Positions 17,744 to 25,129 of a DNA stretch of 64,000 bases are shown piece by piece. The stretch comes from Bacillota bacterium (GTDB taxonomy: Bacteria; Bacillota; Sulfobacillia; JAJZYS01; JAJYTV01), in NCBI GenBank assembly GCA_021799275.1, contig JAJZAT010000007.1:35949-99948 (forward strand). The letters run 5' to 3'. The first letter of the stretch is position 1. Each line of letters starts with the position of its first letter. The notes below the pieces were generated by a model. That model made no database searches and had not been told where the DNA came from. It saw only the letters and a list, made by a program, of their open reading frames with translations. Both the position numbers and the translations under genes were made by a program.

Positions 17744-18311
17744 CTCTCTCCCGGGCAACCGTCCATCGACCTCCTGAAGGCGCATCCCGCCAGGGATGCG
17801 TTTGCCGTCTGGGCCGGTGGGCGGAGCCCAACCGGCCGCACGCCGGTAGTCCACCGCGGCGGCCGAACGAAAGTGCCCCTACGGCAAAGCCCCGGAGCAC
17901 GTCCCGGTCGCACGGGTGGGCCGTCTGTTCCAGGCGTCTGGACGACCCGTTGCAAGGTCGCCGTAGCGCAGGTCCGCCCTGCCTGAAATGGGGCCTTGTG
18001 GGGCATGGCATCCGTTGCCATCGGCGGACCTTTCCCGTCCGCTTGAAACGCCGCACTGCGTCCACATGTGCGTTGTTTCACAATTCCCGCAGCGGTGAGA
18101 TGTTCATGGGATGGTGCGGTGCTCCGAAGGGTGCAGCAGCACCTCGATGCGAGGCCAAGGCGGTTGCGGATCCCGTACATCGGCAATGCGGCGCGCTCCC
18201 CCGCCCAAAGCCGACGTCTGCCCCATTGCAAGCGGGCCACCGCGGGCATCGCGTTGCGCGCCGAAGCCTCAGCCAGGCACCGCCGTCCCGATCGTGCAAG
18301 GAGGGTTCGAA
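17744..18311. other. Regulatory region ahead of the second exported operon
   Basis: About 570 bases with no credible gene. The CRP-like copy C lies about 230 bases before the start codon. Confidence 0.5.
18058..18082 (+). promoter_or_regulatory. CRP/FNR-family-like operator (copy C)
   Basis: TGTGC-N6-TCACA at 18067-18082, with GCGTCC at 18058-18063 exactly nine bases before the core, as in copies A and B. Confidence 0.65.
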
Positions 18312-19124
18312 ATGTCACTTCGCAGGAACCTTGCCGCTTTGGTGGGATTGGCAGGAGCGGCAACCATGCTGGCTGCGACGGCGGCCCCCGCGTTTGCCGC
18401 ATCGACGGACAACGGACTCATGGTGTATGCAGACACCGTGACCAACGTCGGCTGCCTGCAGACCAACGTGTTCCACCGCGGGGTCGATGTCGTCGTCTGG
18501 CGCATCAACGTGATCAAGAACGGCCAGCAGGACAAGAGCGCGAAGGTCACCGTCTACGTCAAGGGTGGCAAGACCTACCCGGCGATCTACAACACGGAGG
18601 ACGGGTTCTTCACAGCGGCCTGGCACGAGGGCCTCAACACCCCGACCGGCACCATCCAGTGGTCGGTCACCGCGACCGACGGCAGCCTGAACGGCAGCTA
18701 TGAGCCGCAGTTCATGGTCGCGCCGTCCGAACTGATGATCGTCCCGGCCACCTACGCGGTGAACGTCAAGGTCGGCAATGCCGCGAAGTCCGCGACGGTC
18801 GTCGGCAAGGCCCTCAAGTCCCTGCCGATCACAGCTAACGTCGGCCTCGCCCAGGTGTCGCATGGCAAGACCACGATGGTCCCGATGACCGCCGGCAAGG
18901 TCACGGCCAGCGTCGGCCTCGAAGGCAACATCAACGCCAAGGGCCAGCAGATCGTCGCCCAAACCGTCACACTCCGCTACAACGCGGCCAAGAAGGTCTG
19001 GCTCGGCAACATGTCGATGGTCGGTCTCAAGACGGGCCTTTACGTCGTCCAGGTCAACGCGCAGGACAACGTGAAGCCGGCGAACACCGGAACCGGCACG
19101 TCGCTCGCCTTCCAGAAGCTGTAG
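18312..19124 (+). CDS. Exported protein, first gene of duplicated operon (copy 2)
   Basis: This 270-residue paralogue of the protein at 15418 starts at an ATG after AAGGAGGG. It has the same signal peptide type (ending TAAPAFAAST), the same single-cysteine motif (GCLQTNVFHRG) and the same central block (FMVAPSELMIVPATY). The conserved tail (NTGTGTSLAF) also matches. Divergence is spread over the length, so the duplication is not recent. It is followed after three bases by the second gene of the pair. The function is unknown; co-conservation with its partner suggests that they work as a unit outside the cell. Confidence 0.82.
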   Translation: MSLRRNLAALVGLAGAATMLAATAAPAFAASTDNGLMVYADTVTNVGCLQTNVFHRGVDVVVWRINVIKNGQQDKSAKVTVYVKGGKTYPAIYNTEDGFFTAAWHEGLNTPTGTIQWSVTATDGSLNGSYEPQFMVAPSELMIVPATYAVNVKVGNAAKSATVVGKALKSLPITANVGLAQVSHGKTTMVPMTAGKVTASVGLEGNINAKGQQIVAQTVTLRYNAAKKVWLGNMSMVGLKTGLYVVQVNAQDNVKPANTGTGTSLAFQKL

Positions 19125-19127
19125 CCC

Positions 19128-20567
19128 ATGTCTAGGACAACGCGCGGCGGCCTCCTCCCGGCTCTGGCGGCGACACTTCTTGGCGCGGTCTCGCTCGCCG
19201 GATTCAGCCTTCCCGCCTTCGCGGCCGACTCCACCACGTCGGCGCCGCAGGGACAGCTGACCGTCCTTACCCCCTACGTCTACCCCGGCGACAAGATCCA
19301 GTGGACCGCAACCGGCCTGCCGGCAAGCACGACGCTCGAGCTCGATTGGCAGACGGTCTCCGGCCACTGGGTCATCGACGGCCCGAACCTCGGCACCAGC
19401 ACGGAGAAACCGGTCGTCTACTCCTACGGCAGCGAGCAGATCGGCTCCGTGACGACATCGGCGACCGGGACCGCCTCGGGCTCTTTCCCGGTGCCCGCCG
19501 GATTCGGCGGCATGCACAACTTCGAACTGAACGAGGCCGACGGAACGACCGCCGCCGTCGGGTCCGTGATCGAGTCGATCGGCGCCACGATCTCGAGTAC
19601 CTCGGTACCACAGGGCGACCTCTTCCACGTCACCGTGAAGGGCCTCGCCTACGGCGCTGAAGGAGCCGAGTACGGCGTGCTCTACGACAACCACTACATG
19701 GGCTTCATCTCGGGCGTCACGACGGACGGAACGGCGACCTTCTCGGTCCGGGCGGAAGGTGTGGGTACCCACCAGATCTCCCTGCGCGCCGGCGCCGTGG
19801 AGGGCCCGTACCTCAACGAGCAGGAAGGCCCCTACGCCTACCTCCCCCGCTATTACTGGACCGTGCAGGTCACCAAGGGCACGCCGGCGAACGTCGTGGA
19901 CGCCGAACCTGCGACCGACGTGCCGGCGGGCAGCAACCTCACCGTATCCCCGACCTCCGGTGTCGTGGGCAGCACGTTCACCCTGCAGGGCCAGGGACTC
20001 CCGGCCAACACCCAGTTGCAGGTCGTCTGGAACACCATGTCCGGCAACCGCGTCACGAAGTCCATGTACCAGACGGCGCAGAGCCAGCTCGCCACCGTGA
20101 CCACCGACGCGAGCGGCAGCTTCACCTGGAAGGGCACGGTCCCCGGCGACCTCGGCGGTCCGCCGCACGAGATCGACCTGATGCAGGGCAGCCAGAAGGT
20201 GGGCTACGCCTACTTCCGGATCATGCCGCAGTTCATCGATATGTCGCCGAACCCGGCGAAGGTCGGCAGCATGGTCATCGTTCACCTGACGGGCGTGGGC
20301 TGGACGCAGTACGACAACATCTACGCGGTCGACTACGACAACGCCTACATGGGCTACGCCTGCGGCTTCAACAGCCACGGCGACGTACACATCCACATCC
20401 CCGCCATCGGGGCGCCTGGCTACCACTTCATCGACATCTACCCGTCCCCGTACCAGGGAAGCACGGTCCTGCCGAACTGGTACGGCATGCCGCAGCTCAC
20501 CTACGCGCAGGACCACCCGGGCGACACGTTGCCCGCGTTCCACCTCGTGCTCAAGGTGACCGAGTAG
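19128..20567 (+). CDS. Exported Ig-like repeat protein, second gene of duplicated operon (copy 2)
   Basis: This 479-residue paralogue of the product at 16229 keeps the signal peptide (ending LPAFAAD), the two-fold internal repeat and the single Cys in CGFNSHGDVH. It also keeps the C-terminal block with YHFIDIYPSPY and YAQDHPGD. It sits three bases after its partner's stop. Conservation of the Cys/His cluster in both copies, and its absence from the first internal half, suggests a specific metal- or partner-binding role. That role is an inference; no known family is recognised beyond the TIG-like beta units. Confidence 0.82.
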   Translation: MSRTTRGGLLPALAATLLGAVSLAGFSLPAFAADSTTSAPQGQLTVLTPYVYPGDKIQWTATGLPASTTLELDWQTVSGHWVIDGPNLGTSTEKPVVYSYGSEQIGSVTTSATGTASGSFPVPAGFGGMHNFELNEADGTTAAVGSVIESIGATISSTSVPQGDLFHVTVKGLAYGAEGAEYGVLYDNHYMGFISGVTTDGTATFSVRAEGVGTHQISLRAGAVEGPYLNEQEGPYAYLPRYYWTVQVTKGTPANVVDAEPATDVPAGSNLTVSPTSGVVGSTFTLQGQGLPANTQLQVVWNTMSGNRVTKSMYQTAQSQLATVTTDASGSFTWKGTVPGDLGGPPHEIDLMQGSQKVGYAYFRIMPQFIDMSPNPAKVGSMVIVHLTGVGWTQYDNIYAVDYDNAYMGYACGFNSHGDVHIHIPAIGAPGYHFIDIYPSPYQGSTVLPNWYGMPQLTYAQDHPGDTLPAFHLVLKVTE

Positions 20568-20584
20568 GCGGTGTACGCTCACAT

Positions 20585-20619
20585 GGAAGCGGGAAGGGCC
20601 CTCGGCCCTTCCCGCTTCC
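20585..20619 (+). terminator. Terminator of the second exported operon
   Basis: A perfect 16-bp stem (20585-20600 with 20604-20619) has loop CTC. The downstream bases are GCTTTCC. Confidence 0.75.
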
Positions 20620-20779
20620 GCTTTCCGGCGCAAGACGTCCCGTATCGACAGGTCCGATCGGGGCTGGGGCGCACGCGCGCATGCATGGCCCAACCTGCCC
20701 TTGTGCAAGGTGACGCGCCGCGGGATGCTTGACCCGGAAGACGAACCGCGCGACCAGGCAGCTGTGAGGCGACCTGAAG

Positions 20780-21736
20780 TTGGTGACCAGAGGACCGGAC
20801 GGCTCCTACCGCTGGACGGCGATGCACTCTCCTGTCAGCCTGCACCTGCCTGCTGTCGACGACGCGCTTGCCCTGGCGATCGCGCGGGCGACGGAGGAAG
20901 ACTTCGAGGTCAGCGAGCAGGCGATGTCCCGCTTCCGGCCCAGCGCAGATCTCTCCCGCCTGAACGAGCGCGTCGGGCTCTGGACGGCTGTCCCGCCGCG
21001 GCTCTATGATGCGCTCGCCAGCTCGCTGCGCGCCTACCGGCGCACAGGCGGGCTCTTCGACCCGCGCATCCTGGAGCGCCTGGAGGAGTACGGCTATGTT
21101 GGCGCGCAGCGCGGCGCGGCGCCTGCGGAGAGTCCCGGCCCAGGATGGCTCGAGCGCAGGCCGCGCCGTCGTGAGGTACGCACCTCGGCGCCGCTCGACC
21201 TCGGCGGCATCGGCAAGGGGCTGGGCGTGCGCTGGAGCGCCCGGATCGCTCGGCGCGTGACGGGCAACTTCCTGCTCAACGCCGGCGGCGACCTGCTCGC
21301 CTCGGGCAACGGCCCCGACGGACGAGGCTGGCAGGTCGGGATCGAGGACCCGCGCCGTCCAGAAGACATGATCGCGGCCCTGCACCTGCCGCGGGGCGGC
21401 GCCGTCTGCACCTCCTCGATCGCGAGGCATCGGTGGCAGCACGACGGGGAGACCGTCCATCACCTGATCGACCCGCGCACGGGACGTCCCGGCGGGCAGG
21501 GTCTCCTCGCCGTCACCGTCGTCGGCCAGGACCCGGCCTGGGCGGAGGTTTGGAGCAAGACGCTGTTCCTGTACGGGCCCGAAGGGATCCAGGCAGCCTG
21601 CGGCAGCCTCGCCGCCGTATGGGTGACGGACGACGGGCGGCTCGGCATCTCGCCCGCGGCCAGGCCCTTCGTCTTCTGGCGGGCGCGAGGCGAGACGGGC
21701 GCAGCCCCCTCGGGGCCAGAGCGACCACAAACCTGA
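20780..21736 (+). CDS. apbE: ApbE-family FAD:protein FMN transferase
   Basis: This 318-residue protein has the ApbE hallmarks: the AM(H)S variant of the N-terminal AMGT motif (TAMHSPVSLHL), DLGGIGKGLGV, the FAD-site LNAGGD and the HHLIDPRTGRP signature. ApbE attaches FMN covalently to a Thr/Ser of exported or membrane redox proteins. The TTG at 20780 (or GTG at 20783) is preferred because the AMGT-like motif needs residues before the ATG at 20822. No lipoprotein signal is seen, unlike many ApbE proteins. It lies between the exported operon and the selenoprotein gene, a redox-flavoured context, but no flavinylation target is recognised nearby. Confidence 0.93.
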   Translation: MVTRGPDGSYRWTAMHSPVSLHLPAVDDALALAIARATEEDFEVSEQAMSRFRPSADLSRLNERVGLWTAVPPRLYDALASSLRAYRRTGGLFDPRILERLEEYGYVGAQRGAAPAESPGPGWLERRPRRREVRTSAPLDLGGIGKGLGVRWSARIARRVTGNFLLNAGGDLLASGNGPDGRGWQVGIEDPRRPEDMIAALHLPRGGAVCTSSIARHRWQHDGETVHHLIDPRTGRPGGQGLLAVTVVGQDPAWAEVWSKTLFLYGPEGIQAACGSLAAVWVTDDGRLGISPAARPFVFWRARGETGAAPSGPERPQT

Positions 21737-21770
21737 TGGGGAACTTGGTTGTCCGTTGGGCAAACTGGGG

Positions 21771-21804
21771 TTGCAGGGGCGGCGCCATATACCTATACTG
21801 GTAT
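21771..21804 (+). promoter_or_regulatory. Sigma-A promoter with palindrome over the -10, ahead of the selenoprotein gene
   Basis: TTGCAG (21771-21776), a 17-base spacer and TATACT (21794-21799). The -10 is flanked by the inverted repeat ATACC (21789-21793) and GGTAT (21800-21804), an arrangement suited to a repressor site. Confidence 0.75.
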
Positions 21805-21894
21805 GTGTGTAGCGCCTACGCCCGTAGCGGCGTGGCCTGCGTAAACCCTGCGGAGCATGTCGCCCATGGCCGCAGCGAAAGGAAGGTGCAGCCA

Positions 21895-22527
21895 TTGGCC
21901 ATCCTGCCGACGAACGTCAAGCAGCAGGTCGAGGAGATGTTCTCCCAGATCAGCGATCCGATCAAGATGATCCTCGTGGACGAGGGAGGCAACTCCGAAC
22001 TCGACCAGCTGCTCACGGAACTCGACGCGCTGAGCCCCAAGCTCAGCTACCACCGCGCCACGACCTCCGACATCGGACGGTACGGCCTCGAGGAGGAGTC
22101 GCTGCCGTCGATCCTGCTCGAGGGGCCGGAGGGCCTGTCCCGTGCGCGCTTCACCGGCGCACCGGCGGGACATGAGTTCGGTGTGCTGGTCCAGGACATC
22201 ATCGATCTGTCGCAGGGCAAGATCGAGCTCTCGGAGGCGACCAAGCGTTACCTCGAGTCGCTGACGGAGGACGTCCACCTGCAGGTCTTCACCACCCCCA
22301 CCTGACCGTACTGCCCCCGGGCGGTACGCCTGGCACACCAGATGGCGATGTACTCGCCGCACGTCGTGGCTGAAATGGTGGACGCGAACGAGTTCTGGGA
22401 CTTGACGCGCAAGCACAACGTGCGCGGCGTCCCGAAGACCGTGATCAACGAGGGGCGGCACTACGTCGAGGGCGCGGTGCCCGAAGACCACCTCGTGAAG
22501 GCCATCAAGGCCGTCGTAGGCGCCTGA
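21895..22527 (+). CDS. Selenocysteine-containing PDO/glutaredoxin-like protein (in-frame TGA at 22303-22305)
   Basis: This 210-codon gene starts at a TTG with GGAAGG eight bases upstream. The product matches the protein disulfide oxidoreductase layout of two thioredoxin-like halves. The N-terminal half lacks a CxxC. The C-terminal half reads VFTTPT-[TGA]-PYCPRAV, where homologues have CPYC, and continues with the cis-Pro motif GVPKTVI. An in-frame TGA exactly at the first redox Cys, with homology continuing to the TAG-free end at 22527, is the mark of selenocysteine (Sec137, UPYC). A hairpin at 22317-22333 fits a bacterial SECIS. A strong terminator follows. Reading the TGA as a true stop would leave two useless fragments. 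Confidence 0.88.
22303..22333 (+). promoter_or_regulatory. Recoded UGA and candidate SECIS hairpin
   Basis: The TGA at 22303-22305 is followed after 18 bases by loop GTA (22324-22326) on a seven-pair stem (22317-22323 with 22327-22333, one G-U). A GU at the head of the loop and an 18-base spacing equal those of the E. coli fdhF SECIS as I know it. Folding by eye only. Confidence 0.65.
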
Positions 22528-22532
22528 GCGGA

Positions 22533-22577
22533 GCCAAAAGCAGCGGGACCCCGAACAGGGGTCCCGCTGCTTTTGGC
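22533..22577. terminator. Bidirectional terminator
   Basis: A perfect 20-bp stem (22533-22552 with 22558-22577) has loop GAACA and A/T-rich arms (CAAAAG/CTTTTG). It serves both the selenoprotein gene and the converging DUF2892 gene. Confidence 0.9.
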
Positions 22578-22600
22578 TGGACTGCAAGCCCTGCCGGGAT

Positions 22601-22804
22601 TCAGTCCTTGCGGTTCGCGTCGATGTGGAACGCGGAGTAGAGGGGGCAAGTGCCCGAGATGCCGGTCACCAGTGCGATCAGAGCCAGGATGCCGAAGATG
22701 ATGACGCCGACGGTACCACCGAGCCGGACGATCGCGAGGATGGCAAAGATGACTCCGAACGTCGTGCGGATCGCGCGCTCTGTTCCGCCGATGTTGACGT
22801 TCAT
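22601..22804 (-). CDS. DUF2892-type small membrane protein
   Basis: This 67-residue protein starts at the ATG at 22802-22804 after AAGGAGG. It has the DUF2892/YgaP-like pattern: an N-terminal NIGGTERAIRTTFG segment, two closely spaced transmembrane helices (VIFAILAIV; IIFGILALIALVTGI) and the end motif TGTCPLYSAFHID seen here as SGTCPLYSAF. Members often sit beside rhodanese or redox genes. Convergence on a selenocysteine redox protein fits that trend, but a direct link is only inferred. Confidence 0.88.
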   Translation of the reverse strand: MNVNIGGTERAIRTTFGVIFAILAIVRLGGTVGVIIFGILALIALVTGISGTCPLYSAFHIDANRKD

Positions 22805-22856
22805 CCGGACGCCTCCTTGGTGGCCGAAAGCGGCCGCCGATGCTGCCGACGATCGT

Positions 22857-22900
22857 AGTATAGCGCAGTGCCGGAGCCATCCCAAGTGCGCAGGGATGGC
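22857..22900 (-). promoter_or_regulatory. Sigma-A promoter of the DUF2892 gene with overlapping inverted repeat
   Basis: On the minus strand TTGGGA (22885-22880), 17 bases, TATACT (22862-22857). The -35 lies inside the inverted repeat GCCATCCC (22876-22883) N9 GGGATGGC (22893-22900), a likely operator. Confidence 0.7.
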
Positions 22901-23013
22901 CCCCGCCCTCGCCGAAACACCACCACGTTCGTATGTGAAAGCGGGTGGGCGAAGGGAGGCGGTCCTCCAGGCAGCATCCGGCAGGTAGGCAATTCGAGAG
23001 GGAGGCATGCGCA

Positions 23014-24363
23014 TTGTCCGTCTGGCAGGCAGAGACGCACGCGGTTGAGCCGATACCTTTGGGGGAGCGCCACGGCAAGGCACGCGACCTTTTCACCCTC
23101 TGGTTCTCGGCCAACATGCAGGTGACCACCATCGCGGTGGGGGCGGCCTACGTCTTCATCGGGCTGCCGCTGATCTGGTCCATCCTCGCCATCATCCTGG
23201 GCAATCTGGTCGGTGCCGTCTTCATGGCCTACCACAGCGCGCAGGGTCCGATCATTGGCGTACCGCAGATGATCCAGTCCCGGGCGCAGTTCGGCTTCTT
23301 CGGGGCGATTCTGCCGCTCGTCCTGGTCGTCGTGATGTATCTCGGCTTCTTCGCCCTCAGCGGAGCGCTCGGCGGCGAGGCCCTGCAGAGCCTGACGGGC
23401 CTGCCGGTGGCGGTGGGGACGATCATCCTCGGAGCCATCACCGCCGCCATGGCCATCTTCGGCTACGACCTGATCCACGCGTACCAGCGCTACCTGTCGC
23501 TCATCTTCCTCGTCGTCTTCATCATCTTCACGGTTGCGGTGGCAGTCGGCGGCCATGTTCCGAGCGCCGCCTGGGGCATGTCCGGCTTCAACTGGGGTAC
23601 GTTCCTGCTCGGCGTGACCATCGCGGTCACGTGGCAGATCACCTATGCCCCGTACGTCTCGGACTACTCCCGCTACCTGCCCAAGGACATCGGCGTCGGC
23701 GCCACGTTCAACACCACCTTCTGGGGCACCGTGGTGGCCTCGGTGTGGATGATGATCCTGGGCGCCGTCCTGACCGAAGTCAACGAGAAGCTGTCTTCGG
23801 TCGGCGTCATCCAGCAGCTGTCCGGCGGATTCGGCTGGCTGATGATGATCATAATCCTGCTGGGCATCATCGCCGCAAACGTGCTGAACAACTACGGCGG
23901 CATGCTGACAATCGACACCATCGGCGGCACCTTCAGTACGCGCGAGCGTACGTCGCCGGGCGGCCGGCTGGGTCTCATCATCGGCTTCGCCGTGGTCGGC
24001 ATCGTCTTCGGCATCATCGCCGCAGGCAACTTCAACACCGACCTGACGAACTTCATCACGTTCCTCACCTATTTGGTGGTGCCCTGGACCGCGATCAACC
24101 TGACCGACTTCTATCTGGTGCGCCATGGCCACTACGATCCGGAGGCGTTCTACAGGCCGCAGGGCTACGGCGGCACCAACTGGCTGGCGCTTGGCACGTT
24201 CGTGCTGTCGATCCTCGCGGAAATCCCCTTCATCAACTCCACGCTCTACGAAGGCCCCGTCGCCAAGGCGCTCGGCGGCGCGGACATCTCCTGGATCCTT
24301 GGGCTGATCGTGGCGGGAGGCCTGTACCTGGCCTTCTCGGGCAGCCGCAGGGTTGCGGCCTAG
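23014..24363 (+). CDS. NCS1-family nucleobase/cytosine-purine permease
   Basis: This 449-residue membrane protein starts at a TTG with GAGGGAGG eight bases upstream. It contains about twelve helices. NCS1 (purine/cytosine, allantoin, thiamine, hydantoin) traits include the substrate-site segment MAYHSAQGPIIGVPQMIQSR, TYAPYVSDYSRYLP and NLTDFYLVRHGHYD. It should import a nucleobase or related compound with H+ or Na+. No metabolic gene beside it identifies the substrate. An adenine deaminase gene about 15 kb away is a weak hint at purines. Confidence 0.9.
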   Translation: MSVWQAETHAVEPIPLGERHGKARDLFTLWFSANMQVTTIAVGAAYVFIGLPLIWSILAIILGNLVGAVFMAYHSAQGPIIGVPQMIQSRAQFGFFGAILPLVLVVVMYLGFFALSGALGGEALQSLTGLPVAVGTIILGAITAAMAIFGYDLIHAYQRYLSLIFLVVFIIFTVAVAVGGHVPSAAWGMSGFNWGTFLLGVTIAVTWQITYAPYVSDYSRYLPKDIGVGATFNTTFWGTVVASVWMMILGAVLTEVNEKLSSVGVIQQLSGGFGWLMMIIILLGIIAANVLNNYGGMLTIDTIGGTFSTRERTSPGGRLGLIIGFAVVGIVFGIIAAGNFNTDLTNFITFLTYLVVPWTAINLTDFYLVRHGHYDPEAFYRPQGYGGTNWLALGTFVLSILAEIPFINSTLYEGPVAKALGGADISWILGLIVAGGLYLAFSGSRRVAA

Positions 24364-24373
24364 CCGAACGCGC

Positions 24374-24410
24374 GAGAGTCCCCGGCCACGTGCCGGGGAC
24401 TCTCATCTTT
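24374..24410 (+). terminator. Rho-independent terminator of the permease gene
   Basis: GAGAGTCCCCGGC (24374-24386) pairs with GCCGGGGACTCTC (24392-24404), and ATCTTT follows. Confidence 0.88.
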
Positions 24411-25129
24411 AACGGTCTTCCGGGTCAGCTCCTGGCTGGGCGGGGCCCGCGGCCTTCGGCATCGGCAGCGAGGCGGGCCGCTCCTGCCAGCAGCCAAAGC
24501 GCCACTGCGGCCGGGTCTCCCAGCCGAGCCGCCGGCAGCGGAAAACGACAGCGCCGGATCGTGATTCGGCGACGATGTGTCGGCAGGTGGCGCAGCAGTG
24601 ACGATCAGCCAACAATCCGCCCCCCGGACCGATAGTTCTCGTTTGGACCTGTCGATCCTGGGTCCCACGGACCATCGCAACGTGGAAGCCATGTGGTATA
24701 GTGCGATGGTTGCCCTCGCGTCGCATCGTGGCGCAGACGACCTGCCATCCGGCAAGTGTCCGCCAGATGTCGAGCCACGGCCCGGCTTCGCATGGTTGGC
24801 TGCCCATTCGGGCCCCGGCCGATTGGCACAATGCATCCGTTCATCCGACTTTTGCTGCGAGGTCCGTCCTGCCAAAACGTGCGCAGCCGCGAGGCGCAGA
24901 TCGTGTCTGACCTGATGCGGGATAGACCGCTTGGATCCTCGGACGTTGGACCTTGTGCACAGTTTCACAGAATGTCGGCACTGCTATCCTGAGTCGGAGG
25001 GCGCGGCCCGGGCCGCACCCTGCACCGCTCCCAAGGCGGTAGGACACCCGAGATGGCGCCAACGCCAGCCACCTGGCACAATGGCGCCCCGGCCTCGCGC
25101 GGACTCTTTGGTCGAGGAGGCATCCCACA
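24411..25129. other. Long regulatory region ahead of the second 12-helix membrane protein
   Basis: About 720 bases with no gene I trust. It contains a possible -10 (TATAGT near 24692) and the CRP-like copy D at 24954-24969. Confidence 0.5.
24954..24969 (+). promoter_or_regulatory. CRP/FNR-family-like operator (copy D)
   Basis: TGTGC-N6-TCACA, about 160 bases before the start codon. The upstream GCGTCC of copies A-C is absent. An extended -10-like TGCTATCCT follows at 24982-24990. Confidence 0.6.

Noticed and set aside
18315..20708. Very long minus-strand open frame across the second exported operon
   Set aside because: It is antisense to two genes with signal peptides and ribosome sites, is extremely Arg/Asp/His-rich, and has no domain; an artefact of high G+C.
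22303..22305. TGA as a frameshift, sequencing error or Trp codon
   Set aside because: The frame and homology are intact on both sides, the position equals a catalytic Cys, and TGA ends many other genes here; a second independent case at 61492 supports selenocysteine.
22805..23013. Purine riboswitch ahead of the NCS1 permease
   Set aside because: None of the conserved junction sequences of the purine aptamer could be found.
22801..24132. Long minus-strand open frame across the permease gene
   Set aside because: Composition is the mirror of a membrane protein on the other strand, and no ribosome site or domain is present.
24577..24915. Open frame of 112 codons upstream of the second membrane protein
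   Set aside because: No ribosome site, no homology, and it lies in the region that holds the shared operator and leader.
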